The translations under genes and the position numbers were made by a program. 64,000 bases of DNA, taken from positions 124,001-188,000 of the forward strand of contig NW_020289985.1 in the NCBI RefSeq assembly GCF_003144245.1, given 5' to 3'. This document shows positions 11,901 through 24,300 of the stretch, in pieces (position 1 is the stretch's first letter; each line of letters starts with the position of its first letter). The DNA is from Jaminaea rosea. Taxonomy: Eukaryota > Basidiomycota > Exobasidiomycetes > Microstromatales. The notes beneath the pieces were generated by a model. It was given only the letters and a program-made list of their open reading frames with translations. It had not been told where the DNA came from and did not search any database.

Positions 11901-12045
11901 TCAGCATCTACTGACCAGAGTGATGAGCATCTTCTTTTTTCTTCCTGTCCTTGTCTTTCTTGCGCTTCCTCCTACTCTTGGTATTCACCTTTCTCACCTG
12001 TCGATGGCAGAGGAGATCGAGGTGAGAAGTGGCAGAGGCTCTCAT
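8933..12045 (-). CDS. Unrecognised protein with three copies of a novel module
   Basis: Two exons, 12045-11916 and 11835-8933, give 1010 aa; I do not recognise the family. Exon 1 encodes a Lys/Arg-rich segment (KSRRKRKKDKDRKKK) resembling a nuclear localisation signal. The body has three related units at about residues 167-325, 360-543 and 604-767. Each carries a core like DVRPYVTTIAGK, a DAE.F.AG stretch, IRNYAVIGP.E.K.LP.TEVD, and a closing RHIYAHARP. Unit 2 is the most diverged and has a Cys-rich insert (CDCC). A charged, possibly coiled stretch follows (about 830-890), then a Ser/Ala-rich tail. The frame stops at 8933, yet a protein-like frame continues to 8820 in another phase, so the 3' end is uncertain. 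The gene is divergent from SET2. Function unknown. Confidence 0.72.
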
Positions 12046-12782
12046 GATGTGATCGTGGATGGAGAGGAGTCAAGATTGGGTGAGGGCTGACCGGCTTGTA
12101 TGCTGGGCTGAGCGGGCCGAGATGACAGACCCGAGTCAGCGTCGCACGAGCAAACGGCTTGCGACGGGCCTGTAACTGATGCTCGCTCAGCCATCGACGC
12201 TTCGACGATGTAGCGTTGATGGCAAGAACAGTGAGACCATCTCAGCAGTAGCTCATGACCTGCTTGCGACATCGCCCTTCCCTCTTTGACGAAATGCATT
12301 GTGAGCGGGAGAGAGAGGGACGCCGTGCCAAGCGCTCCGTGGGTCTCCCTGGCTGAGTTCCGAGTCCAACCAGTCGTCATAACCATGTGTGAATGATATC
12401 GGCATTGCCCACCATCTTCTCGGTTGCCCGATGGCTTGATCCTTTGGGAAGTGCGTTGCGCTGCTTCATTCGCGGCATCGTTCGCGTTGTTGGCTGGGTT
12501 GCTGCTCCCGCCAGGCGTCGATTGGTCTGTCCGTCAAGCGCGAGACGAGTCGCGGGCGCAGGAGGCGGCGGCGGGTGCGGCGGCGGGGGCGGGCTAGACT
12601 GGAGCTCCTTCCGCCCTTCGTTGTCACCACCAACGAACCATCACTTGACTCCTGGAGCAACGACAAAGGCAACCAAGGCCACTTGTCGAGCGTCTACATT
12701 AGCTGAGGGCGTTTCTGGGAAAGTAGGCTGCCGTCTCGTCAAGGCTTCTTTGGCTCCGGCCGCCAATTGCGCCTCGCCGACG
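12046..12782. promoter_or_regulatory. Divergent region between the triple-module gene and SET2
   Basis: 737 bp between two divergent starts. The SET2 frame is open upstream to an ATG at 12393, but the encoded stretch (Gly/Ala/Arg-rich, near 12550-12590 GGC-rich) does not look like Set2 sequence. I treat it as leader and promoter. No TATA box was identified. Confidence 0.5.
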
Positions 12783-15700
12783 ATGCCGGACGCTCCGAGG
12801 CACGACGAAAAGCTGCCGCTCCCACCGCCACCAACAGCGCAGCCGCCGCCGCTATCATCGTCGATCCATCTGGGCAATGGGTATCATGCCGACGATGATA
12901 TAAGATCAAGCACCATCAAAGTCGAGCAGACGTCGTCCCTATCGCCCTCCTCATCATCCATGCGCATGGCCCCTCCATCCGCACCGTCATCGGTGCCGCC
13001 GCGACCGCCATCGCCTGCTCAACAAGATGCGGTCAAGGTCGAGTCGTCAGGTGTTGATTCTCTGGCCCCTTCATCCTCATCCTCATCCTCGTCACGTTCT
13101 CCTTCTGCATCATCCTCATCCGCCGACGCCTCGTCGTCGTCCTCCTCTCCAAAGAAGCACAGCATAAATGGCGGCTCTACGTCGCGAGTACCGACTGAGC
13201 ACAAGCTCACACAGGTAGCCACGTCATTGCCACCAAAGAGCAGGAAAAAGAAGTCTGCGTCATCAACAGCTATCCTCGATGCGCCGCCACAGATCATCGA
13301 TCACCTACCGGAGGCAAATGACGAGGCCTTGAGCACTTTCACCAGGCTGGCAGACAACTGGTATGCCAACAAGCATATAGGCAGAAGCAAAGGCCATGAG
13401 TGGGGTCTGGTATGCGAGTGCAACTATAGGCCCGGTGAGTGGTGGTTGAACATCAAAAAGAGCATAGCGTCTCGCATCAGTAGCTGATCTCGTGCTCGCC
13501 CGCTCCTCATAGGCCGCGACGACATCTCCCGCGCCTGTACAGACGAAGGCGGCTGCATCAATCGCCTCACCCAAGTCGAATGCGTAGCAGAAGATTGCCG
13601 ATGTGGCCAAGACTGCCAGAATCAACGTTTCCAGCGCAAGCAGTATGCAGACGTCGACGTCGTCAAGACAGAGAAAAAGGGCTTTGGCCTGCGCGCCAAG
13701 GCCTTTATCCCCGCAGACACCTTCGTCTACGAGTACATCGGCGAAGTAGTTGAGGAACACGACTTCCGCAAGCGAATGCAACGCTATCACGACGAGCGGG
13801 TACCTCACTTCTACTTTATGATGCTGCAGCGCGATGAGTACCTCGATGCGACAAAGAAGGGCGGCATTGCCCGCTTCATCAACCACTCCTGCAACCCAAA
13901 CTGCTTTGTAGCCAAGTGGCACGTAGGCAAGCATATGCGCATGGGCATCTTCAGTCAGAGGGATATCGTCAAAGGCGAGGAGCTCACTTTCAACTACAAC
14001 GTCGATCGGTACGGGAATGAGGCGCAGCCCTGCTACTGTGGTGAGCCAAACTGCGTTGGACAGCTGGGTGGAAAGACGCAGACCGACATTGGTGGTATGA
14101 GCAACCTCTACATTGAGGCACTCGGCATCGTGGACGAGGTTGAACATCTTCAAGCTCGTGGGTCCCGCAAGCAGAAGTCCCGCACGTTGGATGAAGACTT
14201 CAACCCTACGCTTCGCCCCATGGAAGAGGACGAAGTCTCCACCGTTGCAACCGCCATTCGTCAAGCTGCCTCATCCAATCGCAGCGTCCTCAGCAAACTC
14301 CTTGCCCGAATAGACATGACTGACGATGTGGCCGTGCAGAAGCGTTTCGTTCGCTTGCACGGCTTCGTTCTCATGTCTGGCGTTCTCACTGAGTGGCGCG
14401 ACGATAGAGAGATCGTGCTGCTCTGCATCCGCATACTGGCCAAGTGGCCGCTTATCGCCAGGAATAAAGTGGTGGACACAGGCGTCGAGGGACTGGTGCA
14501 GGAGTTCAAGAAGAGCGAGGATGCTGAGATACAGGAATTGGCTGGGCAGCTCTACGATGCTTGGCAGCAGTTGAGTCTCGAGTTTCGAATCGCACGCAAG
14601 GAAGAGGGAGACGACAATGGCGCAGCGGGGGTCGAAGACGAGGAAATGACTGCCGCGGATGGGCTGCGTAGCCGGCGTCGACGTGATGACGAGGACGAGG
14701 CATCGCAGGCTATTCAAGATCGGATGGACTACGCACTCGACCACGCTCAAGCTCCAAACGACGTGTCGGCCGCATTGGAGAAGGCCGTTCCTCGACCCCT
14801 TGGTACAGCACCAAGCACACCCATCGGCGTACCGCGGTTCGGTCGTCCACCACCGGGTCGTCCTCTTGCGCCAGGATGGGGTGCCCGCCTCCCTCCACGC
14901 TCATCGCTAGGCAACGGAGTCACGCCAGGTACGCCCCAAACTCCTGCCGATGAGGCGGGCCCGTCCACGCCTGCCTCTCAATCCCAGCCTACTATGAGCA
15001 TCGAGGAGATTATTCGCCGCGCCAACGAGGCGCAAGAGGCCGAGCGTAAGCGCGTGGAAGAAGAGGCGGCTAGAGAAGCTGAGGAGAGGAGAAAGGAGGC
15101 GGAGCGCGCCCCTCTGATTGGGAGCTCCAAGTCGAAGGGGAAGCATAGGGAGCGTGACAAAGATCGAGCCTCGCGAAAAAGGCATCGATCCTCTAAGTCT
15201 GGCGCGACTAGCGAGACGGGCACGACGACCAACGGCAGCAGCTCCTCGCACCCTCATCCTTCCGGCGACGAACAAGACGAGCAGCACAAGCGCCACAAAT
15301 CGGACGATCGTGACTCGCCCCACAAGTCATCTGGCTCCGCCTCCTCTCGATCCCTCGACAAACGCCTTCACATCCTCATTTCCGAAATTGTGATCCGCCA
15401 TCTCTCTAAGGAAAAGGCTCGTTTCAATCTCACCCTCGATCGTGATTCTTTCAAGCGACATGCCAAGGATATGACGGATATGGTCTGTGAGAAGGAGAAG
15501 AAGAGCGCGCGCGAAAAGGGAGAGGCAATAGAGGTTGCAGAGAAATTGGGACCGGACAAGGAGGCTAAGGTGAAGACGTTTGTGAGGGGGTATGTTGAGA
15601 AGCTGGTCAGGAGGAGGGAAGAGAAGGAACGCGCTGCGGCTTCGGGTGGCACAGCTTCTACGCCGTCAGAGTCGACCAAGACGACAGCACCAATTGCTGG

Positions 15701-15881
15701 TGCGCACTCTTCGTCGACGACAGGCACTCCAAGCTCTTCCTCCACGGCCACCTCTCGCACAACTGCGGTGACCTCCGTTGGTGGGGCTGCGGATGAGCAG
15801 ACGTCGTCCAAGGGGCTGCCACCACCCGGCCCGCCTCCTGGACCGCCGCCGCCTCGTCCAGGATCGATTCCGGAGTCGTGA
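12783..15881 (+). CDS. SET2: Histone H3 lysine-36 methyltransferase Set2
   Basis: Two exons, 12783-13434 and 13513-15881, give 1006 aa. Set2 methylates H3K36 co-transcriptionally while bound to phosphorylated RNA polymerase II. Order of parts: a Ser/Pro-rich N-terminus (1-200); the AWS zinc-binding region (ECNYRPG to CGQDCQNQRFQ, about 209-258, spanning the intron); the SET domain (about 260-385) with FINHSCNPNC and EELTFNYN; post-SET CYCGEPNC (about 390-402); a TFIIS-N/LEDGF-like helical domain (about 474-571); a charged coiled region; a C-terminal SRI-type helical bundle (about 830-926) that should bind the polymerase CTD; and a polyproline end. No WW domain was noticed. The 78-nt intron is phase 1. 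The start at 12783 is chosen because upstream in-frame sequence is unlike the family. Confidence 0.93.
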
Positions 15882-16038
15882 GCGAGGAGAAGCGGCCATA
15901 TTCTAAGGATACAAAGGGGAAGCAGTTCGCAATGTGATCTTTCTCGATGCATCGCGCTCGCGTGGCTTCCTAATCGCATGCGCATTGAATTGTTTGCATA
16001 GAGCAGAGTCACAACGACACGCAAAATGGCCTCTCCCT

Positions 16039-19000
16039 TCATTCGTCCGCTCGGCCGCCCGTCCCCCACCTTTCATCCCTTCGCCTAAAGCCCGCCAGCT
16101 CGCGCAGAGTCTTCTCCACCAGAGTAGCACCATCCTGCTCCTCACCGTCTTCCTCTGCTGCGTCTTGGCGATCCCCCTCTCCTAAGCAGAAGCCAGCCTC
16201 ACTACCCCTCACCTCGACCTCACTCTCTGGCGCAGAGGTGACGGTGAGCGGGGCAAATGGCAGATCCAGCGAGGAGCAGTAAGCCATGACGCGTTCGTCG
16301 CGGCCGAGGTAAAGGCAGAGGTCGAAGGAGCCCGCGAGGGCGGCAGGGGTCGGGATGGGACCGGCAGCAAGGCGAGGCTGTTCATTTGCTGTAGAGGAGC
16401 CTGCAGCCTGGTGATGCCCGGTCGCGAGCGTGCCGTCATGCCAGTGATCCCACTTGGCCGAGCCGAGCCCACCACCGCCGAGACCGAGTGCGTCGAGACG
16501 AGCAGAGGACAGCATTTGTGCCGTAGACGAAGAAGCATTGTCGTGCTCGAAGGCCCTAGTACCATCTTGCGCTTGGGTCCTCAGCTCCTCTTCCTCATCT
16601 GCATCCCCCTCCTTGGCGGCGCGTCCGCGATTTAACAAGCCCATCGCCTGTAGCTGTACGACGTGCTGTACGGCACCCACCCGGCTGACATTCTTCGGCA
16701 TGACACTAAGCGTCGAACCCTTTGGGATGATGCGGAGAGAGAAGCCCAACGAGTCATAGATGAGATTATTGATCTCTGCAAGCTGTCGCCGAGCCCATTG
16801 AGATTCTTGAGCATTGAGGTCGTGTGCAACACCGGAGTGGGGGACCGCCCATTGTCCGCAGGGGGAGGCTGTTGGAGATGGAGAGCGCGTATGCTGGGAG
16901 CGATGCGAGGAGGAGCGACGTCTTGCTCTGGTAGCATGGCTTGGTTCCTTTTCGATGCAAGTCTCTTCCCCTTCCTCACGGCCACGCCCGTCCGTAGTGG
17001 AGAAGAATAGGCTCGACCCCCGGTCGATGAGGATGGATCCAGGCGTCCGATCAGAGAAGTAGCGCAAGATCTGTGTGACTGAAGATTTCCAGCTATTGTT
17101 GAGCCCTGCGGTCAGATTGGTCCAGCTCGACTTGCAGGATTCGGCTGAGATTGCAAGGGAGGCGTCTGAGTGCTGCTCGCCCTCCCTGCCGTGCTCGGGA
17201 TCGGTGGTGCTGCCGGTGGACTGTTGAGATCGCGGAGCGATGGCCTCCGGGTGCTTGATCGCGCACCCATCCTCGCTCACCACGCCCAATCCAGGCACAG
17301 CATCCGTCAACTTGTCCAATAAGCCCGCGCTCAGCCCGCTCAACACATAGATGAAGTTGCGCGGATCCTCCGTCAACTCTCTCAGGGTCTGTAGCACCCT
17401 ATGCGGCACGCAGAAGTCCTTTGCATCCCGCAAGAATAAGGCACCCTCACCGGGGAGAAGAGAGCCCTCTAGATCCACCACAATGAGGCGGGTCTTGGCA
17501 GCTCGGTACTCGGAGACGATGGTGCCTACCTCTAGCCGAGGGAGGAAAGCATTGTCTCTTCGCTGCTGCTCCAGATGTGCTCTCTCCAGTCGACTCAGCA
17601 GCGAAGTAATCCACTGTAGTGCGGTCTGCGTAACCACCGTCCTATGCAAGTCCGCCCATCTTGCCCGCGCTTCCTCCCTCCCCATGCTCAAGGCCGTGTG
17701 CATAGCGTGAGCAACCTGCTTCGTGTTCCACGGGTTGATCCCAATGCTTGCTCTCAGCGCCGAGTAGGTGCCGGTGAACTCGGAGAGGATCAAGGGGGAC
17801 TGCTTGGCTTCCTGGCAGATGATGTACTCGTGCGTGGTAAGGTTCATTCCCTCGCGAAGCGAGTTGGCCAAAAAAGCGTCCGCCACCGTGAGGAGAGCGA
17901 GGTACTGGGCGGTGGTGATGTCCTGGACGTGAAGGAAGACGACGGGCTGCGAGCGAGGGGCAATGATTTAGCGGTGGCGGCCTCTGGTCAGGTCAAAGTG
18001 GCCACTCACCTGATAAGTCAAGCTCGAGTACTTGGAATTGATCCGCGATACGACATTGTTGGCCTCGCCTGCCTCGTCGTTGTCTTCGTTGTTGGTCGCT
18101 AGCGCGACCTGGATCAACACCACCCTACCCACCCACTCCGGGTGCTCATTCAAGAAGACCTCAAAGGCAAGCAGCTTCTGCCTCACCCCTCTGATCCAGT
18201 CCATCTTATCCCTTCCCACGGTGACCTTCTTTCCCTCGTAGCGCTCAGTGAGGCGTTGCACCCATTCGGTCACCTCGGGATCAGCGCGTTTGGCGTTGAG
18301 ATTGCGAGGATCGATGCCGATTGGGAAGGAGGACACGGTCGTAAAGAGGGTCTCTGTCTGCACTCCTTTTGGTGTTGCTTCCAACTGCAGAATGCGAGAG
18401 ACGGTCTGCCTAAAGTGCCTACAGAAATTGAGGGTCTGGAATCCCACGAGGTCAGCACCTAGCATGCCCCGCAGCAAGGTCTCTCTCATCGCGAGGCAGC
18501 GGAAGAGCTCCGAGCTTGGAAAGGCGATGTGAACGAACAAGCCGATGGTGGCCGAGGGCACTAGGTCGCGGAGCATCTGCGGGACCAGCAAGAGGTGGTA
18601 GTCGTTGATGAGGACGATATCGCCCTCTTTCCACTCTTCGGCGATCTTGCGCGCGAAGAGCTCGTTGAGATGTCGATAGGCTTCGAAAGCGCTGTGCTCG
18701 TTTTCGAGGGACTTGTCGCTGGGGAGGGTGTAGTGGAAGGTTGGCCAGAGGATGCCCTGCGCACGCGACACATTGAGAAGGACGAGCGGGTCAGTCACTG
18801 TGAGAAGCTGACTGCTCGCTACAGATCGCGGACTCACCTTGCAAAATTCTCCATAGGCCCCACGGAAGATGTCCCCTTTTACCCAAACAGGCACTGACGC
18901 CTTTTCATTCCTATACCGCTGCGCGATGCCCCTGCGGTGCCTGGCGCTCAGCCACTCCTCATCAGCATGAATAGAGGGCGTCCCAACGAAGACTTTCCCG

Positions 19001-20994
19001 CCTCTTGGGCCGCGCAATTTCCTTTGATCCGCAAGCGCAGAGATGGCATTGAAAAGTCCTCCGTTCGAGGATGGATTGGTGATGAAATCCCAGGGAGGAA
19101 GCTCGACGTCCTCTTCGCCGTCCGTGTGATGGCGACTGTGGTGACCGTGATGACCGTGGTAGTGGGAGGCGTAATGCTCGGGACTCTCGTCGCCGACCCC
19201 GACGTCCTCGGTGAAGGTGGAAAGAGTATCGGAGGAGAGACGACGGGAGCGCAGAGATGAGTAAGTAGATGATCTCCTAGCATTGCTTCCGCTCCCGCCT
19301 GCACCGCTGCCGCCAAGACGTGGTCGTGAGCTGGAGCGTACAAAAGAAGACGAGCCGGTGCTCTGCTTCCTCCCAGAACGATGCAGTGGTACGCGCTCCA
19401 TGACTGGCGAATTTGTGCCCGTCGACGGGGTGGTTTCGCCGCTCGCGCACGAGACTACGACCTTCTTTGGGGCACGAGGTGCCGGCTGAGTAGATGAGGA
19501 TGGCCCATCGCCAGCTGCCTGAGGTGCGGCTGGGGGAGATGTCACTGAGTCTTCTGGGGCGTCGCTGAGAGCGGCACCTCGACCGTGGTCGTTGTACGTG
19601 CCGCCGGCACGACCCTGTGTCGTAGAACTGTTCGTATGCGTGCCGATGCGGCTCAACGCAGGTCGAGGCGCAAAGTAGCCACCAGCATCTGAGCCGCGCC
19701 TCTTCATGGAAGGCAAGTGAGGTGTAGACGTGCCCGTCGTGACTGCACCGCTACCGCTGGTGTTGCCTCTCTGCTGCTGCTGCTGCTGCTGCTGTGGAGG
19801 ACCGTCATGCGTCGACTTGGTCATTGTCAAGGAGGGAGGCTGAGGCCTGCTCACCGATGCAGAATGAGCTGACTTTCCAAGGCCAGGGGTCTGCGATCCG
19901 TGAGGTCCGGCACCAGGCGGTCTCGGCGCATGACCGGGCGTCTGACTTCCCCTCAGCGGCGTGACTGCCCCTCCACCAAAAGGATGATGACGCTCCGCAT
20001 CGCCAGGCGTCGACGTAGGAGCGAGCGACGACATTTGATTGCGCCTGGCCTGCAAGTCGCTAATGATACTGAGAGGCTGTAGCGTGCCTGCTTTCCCAGC
20101 TACAGAGGCGCCAGGAGTTCGTGTACCCGTGCCGTCGATGCTCGATTGTGGGACTGGAGATGATGACGAGGCGGCACCGCTGCTGCTGTTGAGACCCAGA
20201 GCGGACTTGGCTGAGGTAGAGCCGCCTTCTGCTGATACGCTTCCCCTTCTTGAGGGAGGTCCAGGAGCGGCCAAGCTGATTGTCGTCGTTGGAGGCGAGG
20301 TGGACATTTCTGGCCCGCTACTGCCGCCTCTGACTGTTGCATTGGTGTTGGCACGGGAAGCCTGTGGTCTTGAGGGCGGCTGGAATTCTGATCGCCCGTG
20401 ATCTGCTACTGAGCTCGACGGCGTCGGTTCAGCAGGGGTGAGTGCTGACAGGCCTGCTGGCCTGCTGGCGCCAGAAAGCGACGACGAGAGGCGTCGACGT
20501 GGGATCTCTTCGTTAGTCGGTGGACGAGTGGCTTCTGCCATGAGAGAGGACATGTTGACCTGCGGTGTCGGCTGAAGAGCATGTCCTGACGACGTACCAG
20601 AATTGCCGCTTGAACCTCTGCGAGGAGGTTGAGGACTAAGCCCCTTGGACGCCGTTTGACTCGCCTTTACCTTCTGTTGTGGTGGGGACAATGCATTGCC
20701 CTCCTCAGTATCACTCAAAGCAGACGGGGACGGACCGTCATCGCGAACATTGACTCCTTGCAACCTATTGCCCAACTCGTGCAGCGCAAGCGTCATTGCC
20801 GGATCCGTCGTAGGCGAAGGAGGCGCAGACGATTGGTCTCGAGGCGTCTGAATGATCGACTCATCTCGTTCCCTGAATTGAATCGTGTCAGGCAGGAAGA
20901 GAGAAGCGATCAGGACGCGATGGCCGTATCCTCGAGGATGACGAAGAGGCGTGGCCGTCGGCGGTGACCCGGGGGTGAAGGGTCCAGCTACCAT
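16039..20994 (-). CDS. TPS3: Regulatory subunit of the trehalose-6-phosphate synthase complex (Tps3/Tsl1 type)
   Basis: Three exons, 20994-18838, 18756-18010 and 17946-16039, give 1603 aa. Fungal Tps3/Tsl1 subunits bind Tps1 and Tps2 and tune trehalose synthesis. The first ~590 residues are Ser/Pro/Gly-rich and disordered-looking, with eight consecutive Gln codons. A GT20 glycosyltransferase-like domain follows (INDYHLLLVPQMLR, FPIGIDPRNL, VGRDKMDWIRGVRQKLLAFE, LREGMNLTTHEYIICQE). A HAD phosphatase-like domain begins near residue 1120. Its motif reads DLEGSLLP where active trehalose-phosphatases have DxDGT, and REGMN stands where active synthases have RDGMN. Both support a non-catalytic role. 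Intron 1 (81 nt) is stop-free and in frame; intron 2 is 63 nt. A catalytic Tps2 is less likely given the motif changes and the N-terminal extension. Confidence 0.88.
19771..19794. repeat. CTG triplet run (8 copies) in TPS3
   Basis: Eight CTG units on the plus strand encode eight glutamines (CAG) in the disordered N-terminus of the TPS3-type protein. Such tracts vary in length between strains. Confidence 0.9.
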
Positions 20995-21377
20995 CGTATC
21001 GGCAGCGTGGTGAGGAGTACGACGAAGCTGCGCCCAATCGTCGCAGTGAGGCTGAGATATCTCTCACTTGCTCATGAGAAGGCCGAGGAGATCGTGTATG
21101 CTGCCAATGACGACGGCGGGAGCTGACGAGAAAGACGGGTCAATCGTAGTGATGGTGATGGTGGAGCAAACGAAGAATCTCGTCTCGTCTCGTCTCGAGG
21201 CAGAGGCGACGTCCGCCGCGGCAGGGCACGAGCCACACAAAAGTTGAAGCGGCGTCTGAGCCGAGAAAGCCGAGGTGCCCGTCGACGAGTAAAGCCAATA
21301 CAACGCGACGGCTTCAGCAGTAAAATCTTAATTCACATATCGAATGGCTGGGAATGGTATAGCATGATATCTCCTCC
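20995..21377. promoter_or_regulatory. TPS3 upstream region
   Basis: 383 bp between the start of TPS3 and the 3' end of the transporter gene. It holds a pentamer repeat, four TCTCG units at 21178-21197, about 185 bp upstream of the TPS3 start. A similar repeat lies upstream of HOG1. Confidence 0.5.
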
Positions 21378-24300
21378 TCAAATCGGAAGCACTTTGCCGC
21401 TCTGGCCCCCGCCACCACCGCGCAACGCCTGCCTCGCCTCCATCTGACTCTCGCCGACATCTTCGCCGCCAGTTCCACCGCTTTCTCCCCTATCGGTTTG
21501 TGGAGTCCCCTCATCAATCGCATAACAAAGGTAAAGCGCATCGGCCCCGTTGGCCAAGACGTCCGCTGCGAGCCTCAGTGTCCAATAAGGTACCACCCCG
21601 CACAGCAAGCCCACGAGGGGAGCATCCGCAGGCACATGAAGCTGATGCGCCGAAAACAAGAAACCGGCCAATGCCGCGAGCAGCGAAAGGCTTACCGTCA
21701 AGAGTGAAAGGACCGTACCTATCAGCAGCCCCTCCACCACCCCCCTTGCTCCTCTTCGTACCACCAGGCGGGAGCATCGTCGACTGGACCGCCAGAAGTC
21801 TGCCCCAGTGATTCCTGTGTAGACCAGCGTATAATCGCTGACTCCTTTGATCACTCCGCCGGCCCCGCTCAACAGGTAGGCCACATGGGCCAAGGGGTGG
21901 AGGAAGGCCGGTATATTTGGAGAGGAGAGGATCGAGGCTAGCGTACGGGCTAGAAAGGAGACGAGGACGAGGAGGCGCGAGAAGGCCAGCAGGAGCGCGG
22001 AAAGGAGGACCGTGCCGAGAGATGGGCCGGTGGCGCGCAGAAAGCTAGCGCGTACCAGGTCGCTCGCAGTGGGATTGCGATGTGAGAGTTGGGCATCTTC
22101 ACTGCTGTCGTGCGGGTGGGTAGGGTCCTTGTAGCCGCCAGGCACATCCGACATCGCGCCGGGAAGGCTCTCGCCCAGACCCAGGACCTCGCTTGAAGTC
22201 GAGCTGCCACGCTCCGTAGCGTCATCCTCGTCGCCTTCGTCTGCCTGCTCCTGCGCTCCCCGCTTCAGCTTGCGTCCACCAGACGAAAGGGCTGCCTCGC
22301 CACCACCAGCATCTTGCTCTTCGTCCGTCATCTCTTCACTCGGCGGCCCATAGAAGTACCAATGACTGACCACACTAGCCACGGTCACCCTCATTATCCC
22401 GCGCAAGGCCGCCCAGGTCCAGATCCACGTAGCCAGCGTCGCCCAAGCCAGTACTCTGGCTCTACCATCGGTGATCCATTCGTCGTCATTTGCACCCTTC
22501 CCGTGTGCAAAATGCCCCAACAAGAAAAGGCGCATGAAGATGGTGCCAAAGGGTAGGCTGACCACAAGGAAGGCGACGATGTGCAGCAGGCTTAGCAACA
22601 ATAAAGTGGGATGAGCATGTACGATCCTGGCCGCCAGGCTGAGGACACTGAGGCTTCGCGCGAGGTGGCCTCGCTTCATGTAGAGCACTCGGCTGAAGAA
22701 GATCGCCAAAAGGAGCGGAATCAGCGAAAGGGTACGTAGGCCGGTAGTACTCCAGCCGCCCCCACTCCACTGTTCGTCGTCGAAAAAGAAAGACCCAGCA
22801 AAGGCCCAAACCCACCCCAGTGTGAGGGCCGTTGGAGTGGCGACTAGGGAGAACTTGAGGACTTTTGCCCCTCCGAGCCGATCGAGGTTGCGGAGGAAAG
22901 CAAGCTGCACCGTCGCCATTCCCAGGGACAGCGCGCACAAGAGCACGAGCAGCGGGGTGGATCGCGTCAACGTGTAATAAGGGCTGGGCCGGATCGCCGG
23001 GGTACTGGGCACCTTTGGGGTTGGAGCACCTATGCTTGCCCCTCCCGCCAGGAGCAAGGTGAGGAAAAGTGAAGCTGACCAAAGGAGGAGGGCCGGGCGA
23101 TCTTTCCATTGCTTGATGGGAGGGTTATTTCCAGCGGACCAAGGGGCCCAACTCTGCATGTCGGAGGAGAGTGTAGGGGTGTAGCTGCGCGGGACGTCAA
23201 TCACGATCGAGTCAGAGCCAGACTGCGTGTTGGTTGCTCCATCTGCGGCACTTGTTGAAGGCATCTTCTTGTGGAAACCGTCATCGCCGTTATGCAGCGA
23301 GTGACCAAGCGGCCGTGGAAAGCTGGCGGCGGACATCTTGGTCGGCCGATGCATCGTGGTGGAGCGGGAAGCAACGCCATCGTCTCGCTCCTCATCGGTT
23401 CCCTCGCTGCCCTCGCTCTCCTCGTCCTCAGAGCTGAACACTCCCTCATCCTCATCGTCGTAAATGGAATAGGCGTCTCGCAGAGGCCGCGATTTCCCTT
23501 TGCCCTTATTGCTGCCCGGGGCTAGGGAATGAGCAAGCCATCCTTTTCCTGAAAGCGTTCTGACTGGTGCTGAAAGGGCTTGAGCTTTTCCCTTGCCTTT
23601 TGATGCGCTACGAGCAGGAGACTGGGATGAGCGTTGCCGTTCCCGACCTCCATTGGCCGTGCTAGGCGCTCGTGTTGGTGCTGCTCCATCCTCGTCCTCA
23701 TCGTCGACAAGGAATGGGTCAAGCACAGCGGGCTGAGTCTGACTTCTTACGCTTGGGTGGGCAGTGAAGCTTGCGCTGGGCGTGTCTGTCCCTTCTCCTT
23801 CTCCCTCGCTGATTCCACTACCGCCCAGCACTGCACTACCCAGCATCGAGTCATCCAGCCCTTGTCGATGCTGCTGCCCAGCCCTTCCGCCAGCAAAGTT
23901 GCGTACGTTGACACCGCGTCCCCAGTCTCGCTGCTCATCTTCCTCCCTCGCTAAATCGGCTTCGTCTCTAGCCATCTCATCGTCGTCGTCATCCTCTTCA
24001 TCTTCGATCTCTCGCAGTTCAGGCCCGCCACGTCTCGCTGCTGCGGGCCCATATCTTGACGCATTGATCAGCGAGCTGGAGGCGCCACCGCCTGGTACCC
24101 GGGATCGTCCCTGAGCCCACTGCGCATCTGCGCGACCATCCTCCTCCTCCTCCCCGTCCTCTTCGTCATCATCGTAGTATGCCCCACTTCCGCGCTGATT
24201 ATTATCAATTTGCGACCCGTACAGGTCGACAGAGCGATGCCCGAAGGTCGAACGGAGCAGCGGATCGAACTGATATCGCGAGTCGGCGGCATTTCGGTGC

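Noticed and set aside
13305-14264. Long minus-strand frame (319 codons) opposite SET2
   Set aside because: It lies exactly antisense to the SET domain and has no domain of its own. GC-rich codon bias commonly leaves such mirror frames open.
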